64,000 nt of DNA from Cacajao melanocephalus (GCA_963573385.1 CAUYLG010071685.1:49441-113440); one strand, 5' to 3'. Shown: positions 29,403 through 41,701, counted from the first letter of the stretch. The notes: generated by a model not told the origin, from the sequence alone. Numbers and translations are program-made.

Positions 29403-29689
29403 TTTTTTTTTTTTTTTTGAGATGGAGTCTTGCTCCGTCACCCAGCCTGGAGTGCAGTGGCACAATCTTGGCTCAGGGCAACTTCTGCCTCCCGGGTTCA
29501 AGCAATTCTCCTGCCTAAGCCTGGGATTACAGGTGCCTGCCTCCACACCTGGCTAATTTCTGTATTTTGAGTAGACGTGGGATTTCACCATGTTGACCAG
29601 GTTGGTCTCAGAACTCCTGATGTTGTGATCCACGCGTCTGGGCCTCCCAGAGTGCTGGGATTACAGGCGTGAGCCACCGCACTCAGCCT
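29403..29689 (-). mobile_element. Alu, antisense, inserted in the younger L1
   Basis: A T run, gagatggagtcttgctccgt to gtgagccaccgcactcagcc, with a deletion between cctgcctaagcc and tgggattac. L1 words ctatgtgcct (29393) and ctatatgcct (29688) flank it. Confidence 0.92.
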
Positions 29690-30414
29690 ATATGCCTGTT
29701 TTTATGCCAGTATTAGGCTGTTTTGGTGACTGTGGCCTTATAGTATAGTTTGAGGTCAGGTTATGTGATGCCTCCAGATTAGTCCTTTTGGCTTAGTCTT
29801 GCTTTGGCTATGTGGGCTCTTCTTTGATTCCATAGGAATTTAGGATTGCTTTTTGTACTTCTGTGAAGAATGATGGTAACATTTTGATGGCAGTTGCATT
29901 GAATTTGTTGATTGCTTTTGGCAGTATGGTCATTTTCACAATATTGATTCTATCCATGATTCTATCCGTTATACTGCTTATATTTTAAAATCTCATCCTG
30001 GGATGTGTTTCCATTTGTTTGTGTCATCTCTGATTTTTTTCAGCAGTGTTTTGTAGTTTTCCTTGTAGAGGTCTTTCACCTTCTTGGTTAGGTATTTTCC
30101 TAAGTATTTTATTTTTTGCATCTGTTACAATAGGTGTAAAAGGGTTTGAGTTCTTGATTTGATTGCTTGATTGCTGTTGTTGGTATATGGAAGAATTACT
30201 GATTTGTGTACATTAATTTTGTATTTTGAAACTTTATTGAATTCATTGATCACTTCTAGGAGCTTTATGGAGGAGTCTTTAGGGTTTTCTGGGTATACCA
30301 TCATATCATCAAACAGCAACAGTTTGCCTCGCTCTTTACTGATTTGGATGCCCTTGATATCTTTTCTTGTCTGATTGCTCTGGCTGTGAGTTCTTACTAC
30401 GCTGAATAGAAATC

Positions 30415-30750
30415 ATACCACATTTTCTTTATCCATTCATTTGTTGGTAGACATTTGGGTTGCTTCCACCTTTTGGCCGTTATGGATGGTCCGGCTTTGA
30501 ACATGGATGTTCTTGATTTCAGCTCTTTTTAGAACTGGAATTCTTTCTGGGATCTCAGAAGAGGGATTGCTGGACCATATGGTAATTCTGGTTTTTGTTT
30601 GTTTGTTTTTTCCTTGAAGAACTTCTGTACTGTTTCCAGAGCAGCTGCACCATTTTACATTCCTACCAACAGTGAACAGGGTTCTGTACGCTGGACAACA
30701 TTTGCTCTTTGTTTGATAGTGGCCATCCTAATAGGTGTGAGGCGTTGACA
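30415..30750 (-). mobile_element. Old L1 (L1M type), antisense, right part
   Basis: Resumes the L1M interrupted at 28087: ccacattttctttatccatt, ggttgcttccaccttttggc, tggaccatatggtaattctg, ggccatcctaataggtgtga. Confidence 0.85.
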
Positions 30751-31012
30751 ATAATTTCTTAACACACTACCAATTATCTACTTAGCTTTAATTTTTCTGA
30801 ACTGCTCATAAATATGTTTTTACAGAATCAACCAAATTTACACATTATGTTTGGTTACTGTGTACTTAACGCTTCTACCTATTTTTTCCCCTTTTATTTG
30901 TCCTGTGAAGTTTTCTACATTCTGTATTTTATTAATTGCATTCCTGTAGCATAGTGTTCATCTTTTCCTTATATTTTCTGCAAATTGGTGGCTATATCTA
31001 AAGGCTTCATCT

Positions 31013-31032
31013 AATTAAGATTAATCTTAATT
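31013..31032. repeat. Perfect 20-bp palindrome
   Basis: aattaagatt followed directly by its exact reverse complement. Confidence 0.95.
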
Positions 31033-31103
31033 TAGGTTTTTTTCCTTTATTATGGAAGGTTAGGGTGGCAGAATGTTTCACAGGTGGTGCTAAGTGTAGA
31101 TGC

Positions 31104-31293
31104 AATACCTCTCATCTGAAATACTCCAGCATCTGAAATGTTTTGAACACTAACATGACACTCAAAGGAAAATACTCATTGGAGCATTTTGGATTTCAGA
31201 TTTTCAGATTGGGAATGCGGAACCGTTATACTGCAGATATTTCAAAATCTGAAACACTTGTATCCCCGATCATTTTAGATGAGGGGCACTCAC
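31104..31293 (-). mobile_element. MER2-like (Tigger-related) MITE, partial
   Basis: catctgaaatgttttgaaca, ctcaaaggaaaatactcatt, ttggatttcagattttcaga and the terminal atgaggggcactcacc match the MER2 pattern. The full-length relative at 34754 lies in the opposite orientation. Confidence 0.75.
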
Positions 31294-32280
31294 CGTATGC
31301 TTGCATGAAGAAGCACCTAATGTTTGTTTTTCTTCCCGACAGGAGACAGTGATGGTCATTGCCTGGATCCCTTATTTCCATGAGGGCATACAAAATGTTG
31401 ATATTCCAATTATATCAAGCTTTTATTATCTGTAACATTCCTGTAAAGATAAACTTTCCCCAACAGATATTTGGTTACTCTGTGGCCCAGATTGCATAGG
31501 AGAGGCATGTGAAATGCATGATTGTTTCCTTTCTTTACCAATTTTCAAAGTACTGAGTTGTTTCTTAGAATCCTTTCTAGGATTCTTGAATACCTTTCTA
31601 GGTAACAAGTGAGGGTTTTCTTCACAAAAGTATTGTGTGTTTGTGGATTTAAGCATTTGACAGGTTTAATACACGGTAGCTTGTATTCTTATTGATGTCA
31701 TTGTCTTGGCTAAACGAGCCTTTTCAATTTGACTTCTGAGTCTTTGATGTGACTCTAGTATTCTCTGTCTCTGGTAGCTTCCTTGCTTTCTGACAAAACA
31801 AGATAGTGGCCAAAGCTCATCTTGTACCTGTCCTTCCTTGGTCCTCAAATCATCTATGTCTCTAAAGAAGCCCTGATTTCTTTTAGTGTTAAAATAGTAT
31901 TAATATATTTATGTTATATGAAATATGCAATATTTGATATGTAAACATAATAGGAAATATATTAAACATATAGATAGAATGTAAATGTCATTTCAAGCAT
32001 AAATATATGTAAATATAGAAAATAAACAATATAAAATTAGACATTTTTATATTTATAAATGTATATTTAGCCAGTATGAGTAGTGACTGTGTTTTCATTT
32101 TTCTTTTTTTGTCCATGTCTCAGTGGGATTACAGCTAAGTATTACGTTTTAAACTAAGTCCTCATGTATAATCCCTGCCCCACCAACTTACATATAGTGG
32201 GTCAACTTGTCCCTCCCCTCCCTTATCTCCCCCTTCCCGCTCCCCTTCCCCTCTCCCTCTTTTCTTTTATTTGTCTTTCA
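31294..32280. other. Unassigned AT-rich intron DNA
   Basis: A very AT-rich segment at 31880-32075 and a CT-rich segment at 32201-32280. No gene or element recognised. Confidence 0.4.
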
Positions 32281-32834
32281 TTTCTTCTTTTCTTTTTTCT
32301 TCTTTTCTCATTCAGTCACCCAGGTAGGAGGACAGTGGCATGATCAAGGTTCAGCTGTGACATTCTGGGCTCAATCGAATCACCTCAGCTTCCCAAAGTA
32401 GCTGGGACCACAGGACCACAGTTGTATGCCGCTATGCCTGGGCTTTTTTTTTCCCCCTGAGATGGAGTCTTGCTCTGTTGCCAGATTGGAGTGCTGTGTT
32501 GCGATCTTGGCTCACTGTAGCCTCCCGCCTCCCGAGGAGCTGGAACAATAGGTGCATGTCACCAAGCCCAGCTAATTTTTCTATTTTTAGTAGATACAGG
32601 GTTTCAACATGTTGGCCAGGATGGTCTTGATCTCCTGACCTCATGATCCACCCACCTCAGCCTCCCAAAGTGGTGTGAACCACTGTGCCTGGCCAACATT
32701 TTTTATTTTTAAATTTTTTGTTAGAGACAGTGTCTCCCTGTGTTTGCCAGGCTGGTCTTGAACTCCTGGGCTCAAGCAGTCCTTCGCCTCTGCCAAAGTG
32801 CTGGGATTACAGGCCTGAGCCACTGTGCCGGGCC
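32281..32834 (-). mobile_element. Old Alu (AluJ-like), antisense, split by a younger Alu
   Basis: The right-arm half (tcattcagtcacccaggtag to gctatgcctgg) lies at 32281-32441. The left-arm half (agacagtgtctccctgtgtt to cactgtgccgggcc) lies at 32695-32834. The younger Alu sits exactly between. Confidence 0.85.
32443..32694 (-). mobile_element. Younger Alu, antisense, nested
   Basis: A T run, gagatggagtcttgctctgt to ccactgtgcctggcc, lacking the gctgggattacagg block near its end. Inserted in the middle of the older Alu. Confidence 0.88.
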
Positions 32835-32898
32835 TATTTGTTTCATTTTATTTTCAGTATTTAGGATCTAAAATACTTGTTTTATAATCATGGGAAAC

Positions 32899-32926
32899 AT
32901 TTATACCACTTCAAAGTGGTATAAAT
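32899..32926. repeat. Perfect inverted repeat, 13-bp arms, 2-nt spacer
   Basis: atttataccactt, ca, aagtggtataaat. Confidence 0.97.
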
Positions 32927-33009
32927 ACATTCTCACTTTCTTCCGTCTTTTGTAAGTAAGCAAGTGTTAAAAAACTATTTTTGGTTTATTTTGCTCAAAT
33001 ATAAACAAA

Positions 33010-33400
33010 TACATGTGTATTTTTAAATATTCTGGAGATCACTTCATAGCAGCATGTAGAGATATTCCTTATTCACTTTTTATAGCTGCATTGTACTCCG
33101 TTACACAGCTGTTTCAAGAGTGGAAGTTTTTAGGTAGGAGTATGAAATGTGCCTATGAATTTGCCAAATTCCCTTCTGTAAAGCATTATGCTTTACATTA
33201 TGTTCCTTCCAGCAATATACGAGGTTCCTTGTTTCCCCACTAGCAGACAGCAACACGTTGTGTTTTTTGATACACGTGTGTCTTTTAATCTGATAGGTGA
33301 GAAGTAGTATCTCACTGTAGTTCTAATTTGCATCTTTTATTTTATAACTGTTGCTAGTTTATTTTAGAAATGTTTGCATATCTTTTTCTTTGAACCATTC
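33010..33400 (-). mobile_element. Ancient L1 (L1M/L1ME-like) fragment, antisense
   Basis: agctgcattgtactccgtta, tgccaaattcccttctgtaa, ccagcaatatacgaggttcc and aatctgataggtgagaagta in the order of an old L1 ORF2/3' region read in reverse. The 33013-33243 frame is incidental. Confidence 0.75.
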
Positions 33401-34498
33401 CAAAGATAGATTCTTATTTTCCAGAAAAGTCTACCAACTTTGTTGATCAATCCCCGGAGCCTTTCTGTTTCTTCTTGTTCTGATTCTGTAGTCATCCCAC
33501 AACTTCTAAAAATTAATTTGGTTTAACAGCAGGATTCTTCCAGGAAGAATGGAATGTGCTGAGCAGTTCTCTTAGGTTCAATTCCTGAGGAACCAGACCC
33601 TTTATTGGAACAGTCGATCTACAAGGTTCATGTGGGGAATGGAGAAAGGGAAGAAGAGGCTGATACCGAGTGCCTGAAAGACTAATTTTTTGTACAGTTG
33701 GACTCAAATCATGTGGCAGCCTTGGGGGACAATGTAGACACGTCTCTTTTTCTACTCAAGGGGCCAAGGAACCTGGGGTAATTTGTCCACTCACTCCCAT
33801 TCCTTAGGCAGGGAGTTAGGCTTTGTGGAGGGCAGTGCATTAGCTCCTCAGCATCTTCCCCTGATCTGCTGTGTGGTTTGAAAAGGCCTCAGAGTGCTTT
33901 GCAGTCAAAAGCTGCCTGGCTACTCGGGAAAGTTGAGTGGCCAGGGAACATGGGCTGGACCCTGCCGGCCTCTTCTGCATTGAAGAATACTCTAGTCTAC
34001 TGGCAGTTACATTTCTCATTGTAATTGATAAATCACCTCTCACTCATACACTGCCCTGCTGTATTTTGTTAACATCTCTTCTTTCAGAACTTGATCATTC
34101 TAAAAAAACTGAAAGAATTAAGTTAAGACTTGCCAGACTGAAGACAAGACCTCAAGGAGTTGTGACCCTACCAGCAGGTCGCTGGGAAGAAAGAGTGTGG
34201 TGCATATCTAGGAGTCAGGAATTATTACCTACTCCATAAATGGAGTATCTGCAGATTAATTTGTTTACTGTAGGAAAGTTCCTTGTTATGGTCATTTTTA
34301 ATCTTTCACTATCATGATTGTGAAGTGGTATTATTAAATGTGAAGAGTGAATGACACAGTCACATGATATTGTGTGAACCATTTTCATTTGGATAAGAAT
34401 GTATGCCTCCTGAAAACTGATTCTCAAATCAACAATAAGAGGGTTAGATCGAACACCTGTTAGTCTTTAGACTTGAAATGCCAAAAACCATTTTGATT
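33401..34498. other. Unassigned intron DNA with a 100-codon open frame
   Basis: A + strand frame of 100 codons at 33937-34239 has no motif I recognise. An acceptor-like catctcttctttcag ends at 34087 inside it, but no good donor follows. Probably chance. Confidence 0.35.
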
Positions 34499-34612
34499 AG
34501 TTTGTATGTTTTTTAATAAACAAAAAAGCAAATGAAAGTCAGCCCTAAAATGGAAGGGTTGGTATAGTTGACCCTTGAACAACACAGGTGTGGACTCTAT
34601 GTGGGTTCACAA
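34499..34612. repeat. Local duplication, copy A
   Basis: About 111 bp, roughly 90% identical by eye to 36357-36470 and in the same orientation. It includes about 65 bp left of a Tigger-like terminal repeat (gttgacccttgaa from 34567) and the first ~45 bp of that element. Confidence 0.8.
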
Positions 34613-34753
34613 ATTGGAGTTATATTTCACTGATTGCTTGATCTTTGTCATTAGAGGCTGAAACAGCTGAGCCTAAATGGAAGCCTTAAAAGACTGTGGC
34701 GTCACTTGAAAGGCAAGGAAAACTTGGATTCTCACATGGATTTAATCTTTATA

Positions 34754-35095
34754 CAGGTTGAGCATTGGTTATCCAAAACGCTTGGGACCAGAGTATTTTA
34801 GATTTCATATTTACTTGGATTTTTGAGTATTTGCATATCCATAATGAGATTATCTTGGGGATTGGATCCAAGTCTAAACATAAAATTTATGTTTCATATA
34901 CTCCTTATATATATAGCCTGAGGACAATTTTATACAGTATTTTAAATAATTTTGTGCACGAACCAGAGTTTTGACTGTGTCTTGTCACATGAGATCAAGT
35001 GTGGAATTTTCTACTTGTGGCGTTGTCAGTGCTCCAAAAATTACGGATTTTGAAACATTCTGGATTTTGGATTTTTGGATTGGGGTGCTCAACTT
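34754..35095 (+). mobile_element. MER2-like Tigger MITE, near full length
   Basis: Starts caggttgagcattggttatc after a TA and ends ttggggtgctcaactta. The ends are imperfect inverted repeats and the length (about 340 bp) fits the family. Frame 34765-34974 is incidental. Confidence 0.82.
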
Positions 35096-36030
35096 ACATT
35101 AACTGTAATAGAGCTTACTATGGTGAATTACTATTTTTATTTTAAAACATTTTTCATACTTCAAATAATTTTTCTGTCTGTTTTATAAATTCTCAGTATA
35201 GACGCTATTCAGCCAGGAATAAAATACTAGCTCTCTTATCTCGAAAAATAGAGTAATGTGAGAGCAAGGATGTATACCCACAATAGATGTTTCACATGGT
35301 AATGTTAAAACACAAGGTGTCCTATCACTGAACATTATCTGGCTTATTTTTAGGTTTTCCTAATTTTCTTTGGGTGTGCTGTATTAAATTTGGTCTTACT
35401 AGATTTTAACCATTTAGAGTTGGATAGCATGGTCATAAAACTGAAGGCCATTTCTTATTTCATTGGTGTATTGAAGCCATTTGAAGGACTTTTTTTCTTT
35501 TTTCTTTTCATTCCTCCATCCGTCCAGTGGATGATGCTGTGTGATTTAAAAAAAAAAAAAAAAAATTCTAGCTTGAGAGAGAAATTAACATGCTAAGGTT
35601 GGTGTGTAGTGGACGGGAACTTCTAGATTTATGCAGGTTCTGCTTGTTTACTTCTTCAACTTCTGTCCTGTTTCTTAAGCCAGTTAATTTTAGTTATGTC
35701 TTTTTATTTTAATCCTGGTTCATAGGAACAGAAATCCTTCATCGTGACTATTTTCTCTATTTTCCTGTGATTTACTAGCACCTGTAAGGAGGGTCTCTAA
35801 AACAAAAAGGCTGGAATGCTAAAGTTCTTATTTCACAGTCCTTTATATGTTAGGCATTAATTTCCTGTCGGATGTTTAATGGGATCATTTTGAGTTTATT
35901 ACAACTTGATGTTTTTAAAAAAGTGACTTAGAGCATAAGGGCTTGTGATTAAAGAACAGATTACATGGAGGTACTTTAAACATGTAAGAAGAGAAAGATG
36001 CAGAAACAGTTTTGATTTTATATATGTATG

Positions 36031-36036
<6 letters not shown>

Positions 36037-36060
<24 letters not shown>
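36037..36060. repeat. (TA)n microsatellite
   Basis: About 12 TA units next to the T tail of the following Alu; preceded by TATG steps. Confidence 0.95.
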
Positions 36061-36356
<296 letters not shown>

Positions 36357-36470
36357 AGTTTATATGTTTTTTAATCAATGAAAAAGCAAATAAAAGCCAA
36401 CCCTAAAATGGAAGGGTTAGAATAGTTGACCCTTGAATAACACAGGTGTGGACTATGTCGCTTCACTTCT
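36357..36470. repeat. Local duplication, copy B
   Basis: Counterpart of 34499-34612, starting at the end of the Alu. Its Tigger-like part continues as a full element. Confidence 0.8.
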
Positions 36471-36870
36471 ACTTGGATTTTTAAAAATAGAAATTATACC
36501 TAGTATGCCTGCAGTTCCTGCCTCTCCTTTCACCTTCTCTTCCTTGCCCACCCCTGAGACAGCTTAACCACTTCTCCTCAGCCTCGTGAAGAGGATGAGG
36601 ACCTTCATGATGATTCGCTTCCGTTTAATGAATGGTAAATATATTTCCCTTATGATTCTTTAAAATAACATTTTCTCTAGCTTATTTCATTGTAAGAATA
36701 CAATATCTGATACCTACAACATGTAAAATGTGTGTGTTGTTTATGTTATTAGTAAGGCTTCTGGTCATAACTAGGTGTTAGTACTTAGGTTTACAGGAAG
36801 TCATTAAGTTACATGTGGATTTTTGATTGTATGGGTTGACACCCTAACTCCTTTGTACAAGAGTCAACTG
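36425..36870 (+). mobile_element. Tigger-like DNA transposon remnant, full span
   Basis: About 446 bp flanked by TA on both sides. Left end gttgacccttg, right end caagagtcaac (inverted, one mismatch). Internal blocks attttctctagcttatttca and gtaaggcttctggtcataac are typical of a pogo/Tigger MITE. No transposase frame. Confidence 0.8.
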
Positions 36871-37550
36871 TATATGTTCCATGATAGAGTAGGTATCTTA
36901 CTTAAATGTTGCTATAACCATGTAAAGTTGTTAATATCTGTTTTATTGGTGAGAAAACCATTATTTTTTTAAAAAACATCGTGGGCTCCAGTTACAGTAG
37001 AGAGATGGAAAGTGATTCCCGAAAACAGACTTCCATTGCTCCGTCCCCATGCCATGTAACAGGGCAGACACTTTCACTGCCACTTGAATATACAGCTTGT
37101 GTAGACAGACTGCCCATATCGAGACACCTTGGCCCCAGTTTGCTTTTGCTTCCTCTCCCCCACCGTTTTACTTCTGTATTTAGACTTGTCCAGTGTGATA
37201 ACCACTAGAAATACGTAGCTGTTGAACACTTGGGAGTATGACTAGTCAGAATTGTGATGTGCTGTAAATGTAAAAGTGTGTGCTGGATTTTGAAGACTTA
37301 ATTTTTTAAAAAAGAAATAAATTATCTCAATTTTGAAATATTGTTTATAAGAAATTATAATCCAGATACATTGATTTACATAAAAAATTTTTAGAATAAA
37401 TTCTGCCTGTTTCTTCTTAACTTTTTCATGTGGCTACTAGATAATTTATAACGTACACGTGTGGACTTGGCTAATGCTAATATCTGGGGAGACTGGAATG
37501 ACTTTCTGAGGGTTCCTAAAATTAGATATTGGGACTGTGTTACAGAGCTA
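36871..37550. other. Unassigned intron DNA
   Basis: The 75-codon frame at 36981-37208 has no recognised features. Confidence 0.4.
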
Positions 37551-37554
37551 AGTA

Positions 37555-37700
37555 AGTTCTGTTGAGTTCAGGCCTCATTTTACAAATGAGGGACTAATGT
37601 TTAGAGAAATGATTCCATATCATATACTTTATTTGTCATAGTTACGGAAGCAAGACTTGACCCGGATCTCCTCATTTGCACTCCAGCGTTCTTTTAAACT
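37555..37700 (+). mobile_element. MIR-like SINE relic
   Basis: ctcattttacaaatgaggga, tagagaaatgattccata and a gcaagacttgacccgga block in MIR order. Confidence 0.55.
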
Positions 37701-39040
37701 TTGTGTAACACAGATTGTATAGAGGCAAATCATGAGAGTTTTCAGTGGACCTCAGGTACTCATAGAATAATAGGATTGAAAGCACCTTGATGACAGGTCT
37801 CCAGATTTTTTTCATTACTTTTGAGAACTAAAGATATACATTGTTATTTTGGGGAAATTTTCTGTTATTAAAACTTAGGATTTTATTGTCATCTATGTGT
37901 GATCTCTTATTCGGGAAGATTATAGTCAGTGTTTGCCATCCTTTTTCTATACTTCCATTTGTCTTATAATTTTTTCCCTTTTTTTTGGTTAAGAAGTTGA
38001 TAACATTTGGTTTTTTTTATAGGGTCTACTTCTGGGAACTTGTCTTTCCTGTCCGTTCAAGGGCATCTTTGAGAATTCTGACACCTGGATCATCTCAGGA
38101 TTAATACCTGTTACTGTCTTCCTTTGAGAATGATCAAATTTTCTTCATCTGTACCCTTCCTAGATAGAGAATGTTGTTGTTTTTAAATGAGAGGAGGCAG
38201 TTAACATTGATAGGCCCAGACTCTCAAGTTCTGTGGCAGCTGTGGGCATTGCTTTCGATGTCAGTTCAGTTTCCACGGCCTTCGCTTAGCTTGGCTACCA
38301 TGAGTCTGCTTTCTCACTGAGCCCTCGGGCGTTAGACTGGAAGCTGAGGTGATTTGTGTCTTCAGTTCTCAGACCTTTGCAGTGCTGCTTCGGTGTGTTG
38401 CACATGCGCATCTTGGGATGAATTTGGGGCTTGTGTTGCTTCATAGGAGGAATTCTAGGATGCACTTCTTCAGCTCTCTCTTACGGATTTTTTCTTATCC
38501 TCTTGAATTCCCAGAGGCCCCATTTTTCTGGTTTAGCATGGCTTTTTTTGATTGAAAGAAACTGGCTCAGTGTAGCCGGTGAGGGTTGAGGTGAACACCA
38601 AAAATGTAGGCCAATGACAGTGTTGAACAAGTGTGCTCAGTAGAGAGATATAAATCCACAAATGGAGTAGTCGTATATAAATCCACAAATGGAGTAGTCG
38701 CTCCTGTGTAACAAGTCCTCCCACACATAGTAACTCCAATCTCTGGATAACATATGAAAAAGAAACATTGTGAGGACATTGGGGACATTGTAGAACAAAC
38801 CTGAAACAAATAGAAGCCAGACTGGATTGCATTCTTAATGGAAGAGCATGGCATTGGAGTTTCCCGTTTCTGGTGGCCCTTTGCCTGAGGACAGGTTCCT
38901 GTTGGCAGAGGAATTAGAGAATTGTTCAGACCTAACGCTGCACTGCAGAGTCTAGCATGGGGAAGGAGGAAATCCCAGGAAGAAAATACCCATAGAGGTG
39001 GAGTACCAAATTCGGTTTATAAACTCTGCTAAAATAGGCG
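37701..39040. other. Mostly unassigned intron DNA
   Basis: Contains the 27-bp tandem duplication at 38648-38700. Frames at 38349-38854 are not protein-like; the minus-strand ones repeat PFVDLY because of that duplication. Confidence 0.4.
38648..38700. repeat. 27-bp tandem duplication
   Basis: A 26-bp word beginning atataaatccacaaatggag is present twice (38648-38673, 38675-38700), identical, one base apart. Confidence 0.97.
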
Positions 39041-39044
39041 ATTG

Positions 39045-39500
39045 ACCCTTAAACTGGAAACAGTTTGGGTGTCTGTAAACCAAGAAATGGATTATCAAGT
39101 TGCTGTCTGTGTGCAATGGAATACCACTAAGCACTAGGAGGGAACCAAGCCATAGATGTCTGCAGCAACTTGGATTAACGCTAAAACATTATGCTGACTG
39201 AATATAGTCTTACACAAAACAGGCCATCATGTGTGATTCTATATATAGGATGTCTTTAAAACCGGCAAACCTCATCTATTGTGTGTGTGGGTGGGGCAGG
39301 CAAAACTATGAAGGGGAAAAAAGAAGAGATTGGCAGGTGGTAGGGATGAATGAGTGGTGAGGACAGGGATTCAGTGGGATGTGTGGGAGCTTTCTGAGGT
39401 GCTGGCAATATTCTATATTCTCTTAGGGATTTAGGTTACTCAGGTATATACGTTTGTCAAAACTTACTGAATGGTATAGCCAGTATACATCCAGTATAAG
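39045..39500 (+). mobile_element. Ancient L1 (L1M) 3' fragment, sense
   Basis: gtgtgcaatggaataccact, gcagcaacttggattaacgc, acattatgctgactgaatat and tgtgattctatatatagga are the sense L1M 3'-end pattern. The Alu at 39510 interrupts it; 39813-40080 may be its continuation. Confidence 0.7.
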
Positions 39501-39509
39501 TTTTTTCTT

Positions 39510-39812
39510 CTCTCTCTTTTTTTTTTTTTTTTTGAGACGGAGTCTCACCCTGCTGCCCAGGCTGGAATGCAATGGCACGATCTCGGCTACCTGCAGCCTC
39601 CACCTCCTGGGTCAAGTGATTCTCCTCCCTCAGCCTCCCAAGTAGCTGGGATTACAGTCTTGTGCCACCATGCCCGGCTAATTTTTGTATTTTTAGTAGA
39701 GACGGGGTTTCACCATGTTGTCCAGGATGGTCTTGAACTCTGGACCTCATGATCTGCCTACCCTAGGCCTCCCAAGTGCTGGGGTTACAGGCATGAGCCA
39801 CCGTGCCTTGCC
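39510..39812 (-). mobile_element. Alu, antisense, full length, with target-site duplication
   Basis: A T tail, gagacggagtctcaccctgc to gagccaccgtgccttgcc. gttttttctt flanks it at 39500 and 39813. Confidence 0.93.
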
Positions 39813-40080
39813 GTTTTTTCTTTTTTCTTTAAAATAAATAACCATTAGGCAAGTTGCAGTATTTATAGGAGAAGTATACTGATGACTGCAAGTTCTTTGA
39901 TTAGATGTATTAAAACAAATATGAGGAAATGTTAATTTTAAAATCTAGGTGGTAGCTATGTGGATTTTCTTTTCATTTTTTTCTACATGTTTGAAAATCT
40001 TTAGTAATTGTTATGAAAATTTTTAGTAAAATGTTATGAAAATTATAGTAAAATGTTATGAAAAAAATAAAGGCTCGTGG
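39813..40080 (+). mobile_element. Probable L1M 3' end with a 22-bp triplet repeat
   Basis: ttctacatgtttgaaaatct and the following aataaaatgtt-like units resemble an L1M tail. Three units of about 22 bp (each containing gttatgaaaa) lie at 40000-40066. Confidence 0.5.
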
Positions 40081-41700
40081 ATGGGATTTCTTGAAGTCAG
40101 ATTCCTGTTAATACATTGGGTTTTTTTTTGTGCCATTCATCAAAATTGATTTCTTCGCATTTGAAAATAGTTTAAAGAGCTCATCAGTAACATTTTCCTG
40201 CCTGTGTATTAACTCTGAACTACTTAGGATACAGAAAGATAAATGTAAATAAATGAAAGTGAGAAAGACAAAACATACGTACTAATTTGATCATTTCAAA
40301 GTGATAGAGCAAAGACTAAGGTCATTTCTAATACATTTGGAGGGGATGGATATGTAATTAGAGTATGCTCAGATTCAAGTATGATTAATGGGAGATGGAA
40401 TTCCTGGAATTGCTAATTTCAAGCAAGTTTTCGAAAATGCTATTAGAGGAAATTATCAGAGTCTGTTTCCACTCTTTTAATTGACCAATCATATATGGAG
40501 TATGGCTTATGACACTTTTTCAATGTATTTTTCAAAAAAGCAATGCTGTATGAGTTTTATGCAGGAATTATTAGCCAGATTGGATTGATTATAGAATTTA
40601 TTTTAAAATGTAGTTTGTATCTTAGGAATTTGGTAATGGTCTGTTAGGGAGTTGTTGGATTAGAAAGCAGTGTGACAGGATTTTATGGATCTTCCATAAA
40701 GTTTTGAGAGACAAGTATAGTCCTATTAAAATGCAGTGCTGTAATATTCAGTGTTAGGTATAACTGTTGCAAATACCAGTTTATTTTCTATCCTCTGTTA
40801 ATTTGCTCTTAGGAAAGTTATTCTGATAGCCTCGATTTTTAAATGTATATATCAGATTAAATTGTGTGTGAGTGGGGATGAGAGAAATGTAAAAGATTAA
40901 TATTAAAATATAATCTGTAATTACAAGATACAAGATTTTTTAACCGTTAGTTTCATTTTCTCTCTGTTGGCATTTTTTTTTTTTTTGAAGCACTTCAATT
41001 ATTAAATTCATTTTAGAACATAGCATGAAATTACTTGATGCTATAAGGGTTTGGTATTTTTCTAGCAACCAAAAATTTGGACTTTTTTTTGGTCTTTTTC
41101 TTTTTATCACTTAAAATGGATTGCAATAGTTTTTTTTGTTGTTGTTGTTTAAGTCACCATTTGTATATATTGTAACTTTCTCAAAGTAAAAGTGCTATGT
41201 TGTACCAGCTCTAGCCATTTGTTGTAAGAATTTTATATGACTGCTATCTAAATGAGGCATTTTGGTCTTGGAGAAAATTGTGTTGTGTGCTGACTTTGGA
41301 GATAGTAGAATTACAAATGTGTGTTTATGTCTTACAGATAGAAATTTAGTGGCGAACAATCAAGTGTGTTTCACGCTGTGTACCAGCTAGTTATTTAAAC
41401 ATCAAATCCTCCTTAACTTCTAATTTCAGTGTCAGTGTCTTCCTAGAGGAGAGTATATATTTTTTATATACTCCATTATTTAAACAAATAAATAACAAAA
41501 CAGATATTAACAACTTTACATGGTTATAGCAGTATTTAAGTAAGATACCTGCTCTCTCTATTATGGAACATACACAGTTTTACCCAAGCAAAACAATAGC
41601 AGTTGGTCTTAAATTTTTGCAGGAGCTGATTTACATCTATATAATACTGAACTGAAGACAACATCCTATAATTAGTAGTTGTATTTTCATTATTAAATAC
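40081..41700. other. Apparently unique intron DNA
   Basis: AT-rich, no recognised element. Confidence 0.45.
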
Positions 41701-41701
41701 C

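Larger units (their letters stand above)
28088..30414 (-). mobile_element. Younger L1 (L1PB/L1MA-like), 5'-truncated, inserted in the old L1
   Basis: Reads in reverse from an A/T-rich tail through the 3' UTR (aagtgcgttagtggtgattt) into the C-terminal and middle part of ORF2, about 2.0 kb plus an Alu. Minus-strand frames at 28510-28710 (with WWECKLVRPLWKT and IPLLGIYP) and 28233-28424 (with MELETIILSEV) are pieces of decayed L1 ORF2 protein. The target word ataccatattttctttat (28070) recurs with one change at 30415-30432. Not an active element. Confidence 0.93.

Noticed and set aside
33937..34239. 100-codon + strand frame with an acceptor-like site at 34087
   Set aside because: No recognised domain, no convincing donor, no codon-use or splice support; most likely chance.
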